A model generated the notes under the pieces. That model was not told the origin of the DNA. It searched no databases and worked only from the letters and a program-made list of their open reading frames with translations. From Nocardiopsis sp. TSRI0078 (GTDB taxonomy: Bacteria; Actinomycetota; Actinomycetes; Streptosporangiales; Streptosporangiaceae): a DNA stretch of 64,000 bases. A program made the translations under genes and the position numbers. Every line of letters starts with the position of its first letter. Within the stretch, counting starts at the first letter, position 1. Shown here in pieces: positions 62,869 to 64,000 of this stretch. The stretch is taken from the NCBI RefSeq assembly GCF_001905145.1, contig NZ_LWLB01000002.1, positions 4,883 through 68,882 on the forward strand, read 5' to 3'.

Positions 62869-63372
62869 TTATTCGTCAGGTGTGTAGCGTTCCCTCATCT
62901 CCGGCCCGGCGGCCGGTCCTGCGGTGAAGACGTAGGTGTCCGCGTCGTCCAGGCGCCGCCCGGTCACCGCGTCGACCACGATCGGTTCGACCTCCTCGCG
63001 GCTCTTCGCGTCCACCAGGATCATGCGGCGTTCCTCGGGGGCCAGCCGGGAGTTTCCCCAGGCGGCCAGGGTGACGACGACCGGGCGCAGCGAGCGGCCC
63101 AGTTCGGTGAGCACGTACTCGTGGCGAACGGGTCTGCTCTGGTAGGGCCGCCGCTCCAGGAAGCCGTCCGAGACCAGCCTCCTGAGCCGTCCGGTGAGCA
63201 TGCTGGACGAGATGCCGAGGTTCCGCTGAAACTCGTCGAAGCGCGTGTAGCCGTCGAAGACGTCGTGCAGCAGCAGGAGCGTCCACCAGTCGCCGACGTA
63301 CTCGATCGCCGTCGACAGCGGGCACTCGCGGTCCTCCCGGCGTATCCGACCGGTCACGGCACTCTCCTCCAT
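62869..63372 (-). CDS. HxlR-family transcriptional regulator
   Basis: 167 residues from ATG 63372 with GGAGAG nearby. HxlR winged helix: ECPLSTAIEYVGDWWTLLLLHDVFDGYTRFDEFQRNLGISSSMLTGRLRRLVSDGFLERRPY (about residues 16-78) and HEYVLTELGRSLRPVVVTLAAWGN. The N-terminal Cys (REDRECPL) is the position used as redox or electrophile sensor in relatives such as HypR/QorR. Divergent from the SnoaL-like/SDR genes, which are its probable targets; two AAGTAACTT motifs in between are the likely operator. Confidence 0.93.
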   Translation of the reverse strand: MEESAVTGRIRREDRECPLSTAIEYVGDWWTLLLLHDVFDGYTRFDEFQRNLGISSSMLTGRLRRLVSDGFLERRPYQSRPVRHEYVLTELGRSLRPVVVTLAAWGNSRLAPEERRMILVDAKSREEVEPIVVDAVTGRRLDDADTYVFTAGPAAGPEMRERYTPDE

Positions 63373-63393
63373 AGTTGCTGCTAATATCGAAGC

Positions 63394-63420
63394 AAGTAAC
63401 TTCCATTTTAGAAGTAACTT
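63394..63420. promoter_or_regulatory. HxlR operator candidate (two AAGTAACTT sites)
   Basis: AAGTAACTT occurs at 63394-63402 and 63412-63420; each is itself a palindrome around a central A, and the spacing is 18 bases. They lie 22 bases upstream of the HxlR start codon in a divergent promoter region. Confidence 0.65.
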
Positions 63421-63498
63421 TGGGGTGGTCACTCCCATGACCACGTTCCGGGATGGCGCGGCCGACGAGCCGCTCACTCCCGTAATTCGGAGGATCTC

Positions 63499-63852
63499 AT
63501 GACCAACACCCGAGCCGTCGACCTCGATCGTCTCCCCGAGACCGTCACGGCCTACCTGACCGCGCACAACGCGCGCGACGCGGCGACTGCGGCGTCCTTC
63601 TTCGCCACCGACGCCACCGTCGTCGATGACGGGCGCACCCACAAGGGCATCGGTGCCATCACCCGCTGGGCGAAGGAGGCCGGGAACGCGTTCACCTACA
63701 CGGCCGTGCCGATCCGCGCCGAGACCGGCGGCGAGGACCGGTACACCGTCGTCCAGCACCTTGAGGGGGACTTTCCCGGAGGGGAGATCGACCTGCGCCA
63801 CCATTTCACCCTCAGGGAGGGGTGCATCGCAAGACTGGTGATCGAGCCGTGA
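63499..63852 (+). CDS. SnoaL-like / NTF2-fold protein
   Basis: 117 residues from ATG 63499 with GGAGGA upstream. NTF2-like cone fold: LPETVTAYLTAHNARDAATAASFFATDATVVDDGRTHKGIGAITRWAKEA, then YTVVQHLEGDFPGGEIDLRHHFTLREGCIARLVIEP. The segment DATVVDDGRTHKG is typical of polyketide-cyclase-like SnoaL proteins, many of which accompany SDR oxidoreductases. Stop overlaps the next gene's GTG. Confidence 0.88.
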   Translation: MTNTRAVDLDRLPETVTAYLTAHNARDAATAASFFATDATVVDDGRTHKGIGAITRWAKEAGNAFTYTAVPIRAETGGEDRYTVVQHLEGDFPGGEIDLRHHFTLREGCIARLVIEP

Positions 63853-64000
63853 ACGCCGCCACCTGGTTCATCACGGGAGGCACCCCGGGCGGGTTCGGTA
63901 TGGCCTACGCCGAAGCCGTGCTCGCCCGGGGAGGCCGGGTCGCCCTGACCGTGCGCCGCCCCGAGGAACTCGGCGCCTGGGCGGAGGAGCACGACGGCGA
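63849..64000 (+). CDS. Short-chain dehydrogenase, 5-prime part only
   Basis: GTG 63849 overlaps the stop of the SnoaL-like gene (GTGA); the gene runs off the right edge after 50 codons. TWFITGGTPGGFGMAYAEAVLARGGRVALTVRRPEEL is the Rossmann TGxxxGxG start of a classical SDR. Together with the upstream gene and the divergent HxlR regulator it forms a common oxidoreductase module. Confidence 0.88.
   Translation, partial: MNAATWFITGGTPGGFGMAYAEAVLARGGRVALTVRRPEELGAWAEEHDG

Overview
The window is high-GC actinobacterial DNA. GTG starts are common, coupled ATGA/GTGA/TGATG gene junctions are frequent, and several regulatory motifs are typical of Actinobacteria: a HAIR operator before hsp20, a rifamycin-associated element before a rifampicin monooxygenase, and a mycothiol-type maleylpyruvate isomerase family gene. 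Gene style and product similarity suggest a Nocardiopsis-like organism (inference from memory; no search was run). No rRNA, tRNA or CRISPR was seen.

Layout. 1-9.2 kb: the broken-off start of an ABC-like ATPase with a degenerate P-loop, two DJ-1/PfpI-fold proteins (one an AraC regulator), a DUF2332 protein, an adenine/adenosine deaminase, a class V aminotransferase, a MerR regulator with a probable frameshift, a shortened transglutaminase-like protein, and a TetR-FAD monooxygenase pair. The + strand is strikingly G-rich here whatever the gene orientation. 9.2-21.3 kb: MerR, heat-shock hsp20, PPOX, aminotransferase plus kinase, MFS, SGNH hydrolase, TetR, thioredoxin-reductase-like enzyme, ArsR, PrmC-like methyltransferase and RNase Z. 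21.3-28.8 kb: rifampicin monooxygenase under an RAE, small membrane proteins, two MFS pumps (one frameshifted, the other preceded by a leader peptide that may control its translation), a VOC protein and a 0.8-kb patch of gene remnants.

28.8-42.3 kb is the mobile/plastic part. A 246-bp sequence occurs twice in opposite orientation (29085-29329 and 41681-41926). Between the copies sits a complete Tn3-family transposon (29973-36749) with 37-bp terminal inverted repeats and a perfect 5-bp target duplication CAACA. It carries a haloacetate (fluoroacetate) dehalogenase as cargo, a resolvase with an amber stop, a transposase with two frameshifts, and three unidentified passengers. Nearby are an AACGTTATT operator-like array, a dif-like palindrome, a dead XRE/cupin gene and a possible transposon-end scar.

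42.5-57.3 kb is ordinary accessory chromosome: IMPase-family phosphatase, XRE/cupin regulator with a clear operator, methyltransferases, EmrB-type exporter behind a MerR-type 19-bp-spacer promoter, Mut7-C protein, MOSC protein, GlcD-like flavoprotein, MetPS amino-acid importer and a HIT protein. 57.4-62.8 kb is one tightly coupled catabolic operon behind a LacI-type operator: Gfo/Idh dehydrogenase, DUF993 aldolase-like protein, TIM-barrel isomerase, KdgD-type dehydratase and enolase-superfamily dehydratase. It ends at a strong terminator. 62.9-64 kb starts an HxlR / SnoaL-like / SDR module cut by the right edge.

Recurring theme: several otherwise intact genes are broken by one- or two-base slips in homopolymer or dinucleotide runs (near 6600, 25506, 33390, 35985, 36430, 53738). 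These are either assembly errors or real decay, and raw reads are needed to decide.
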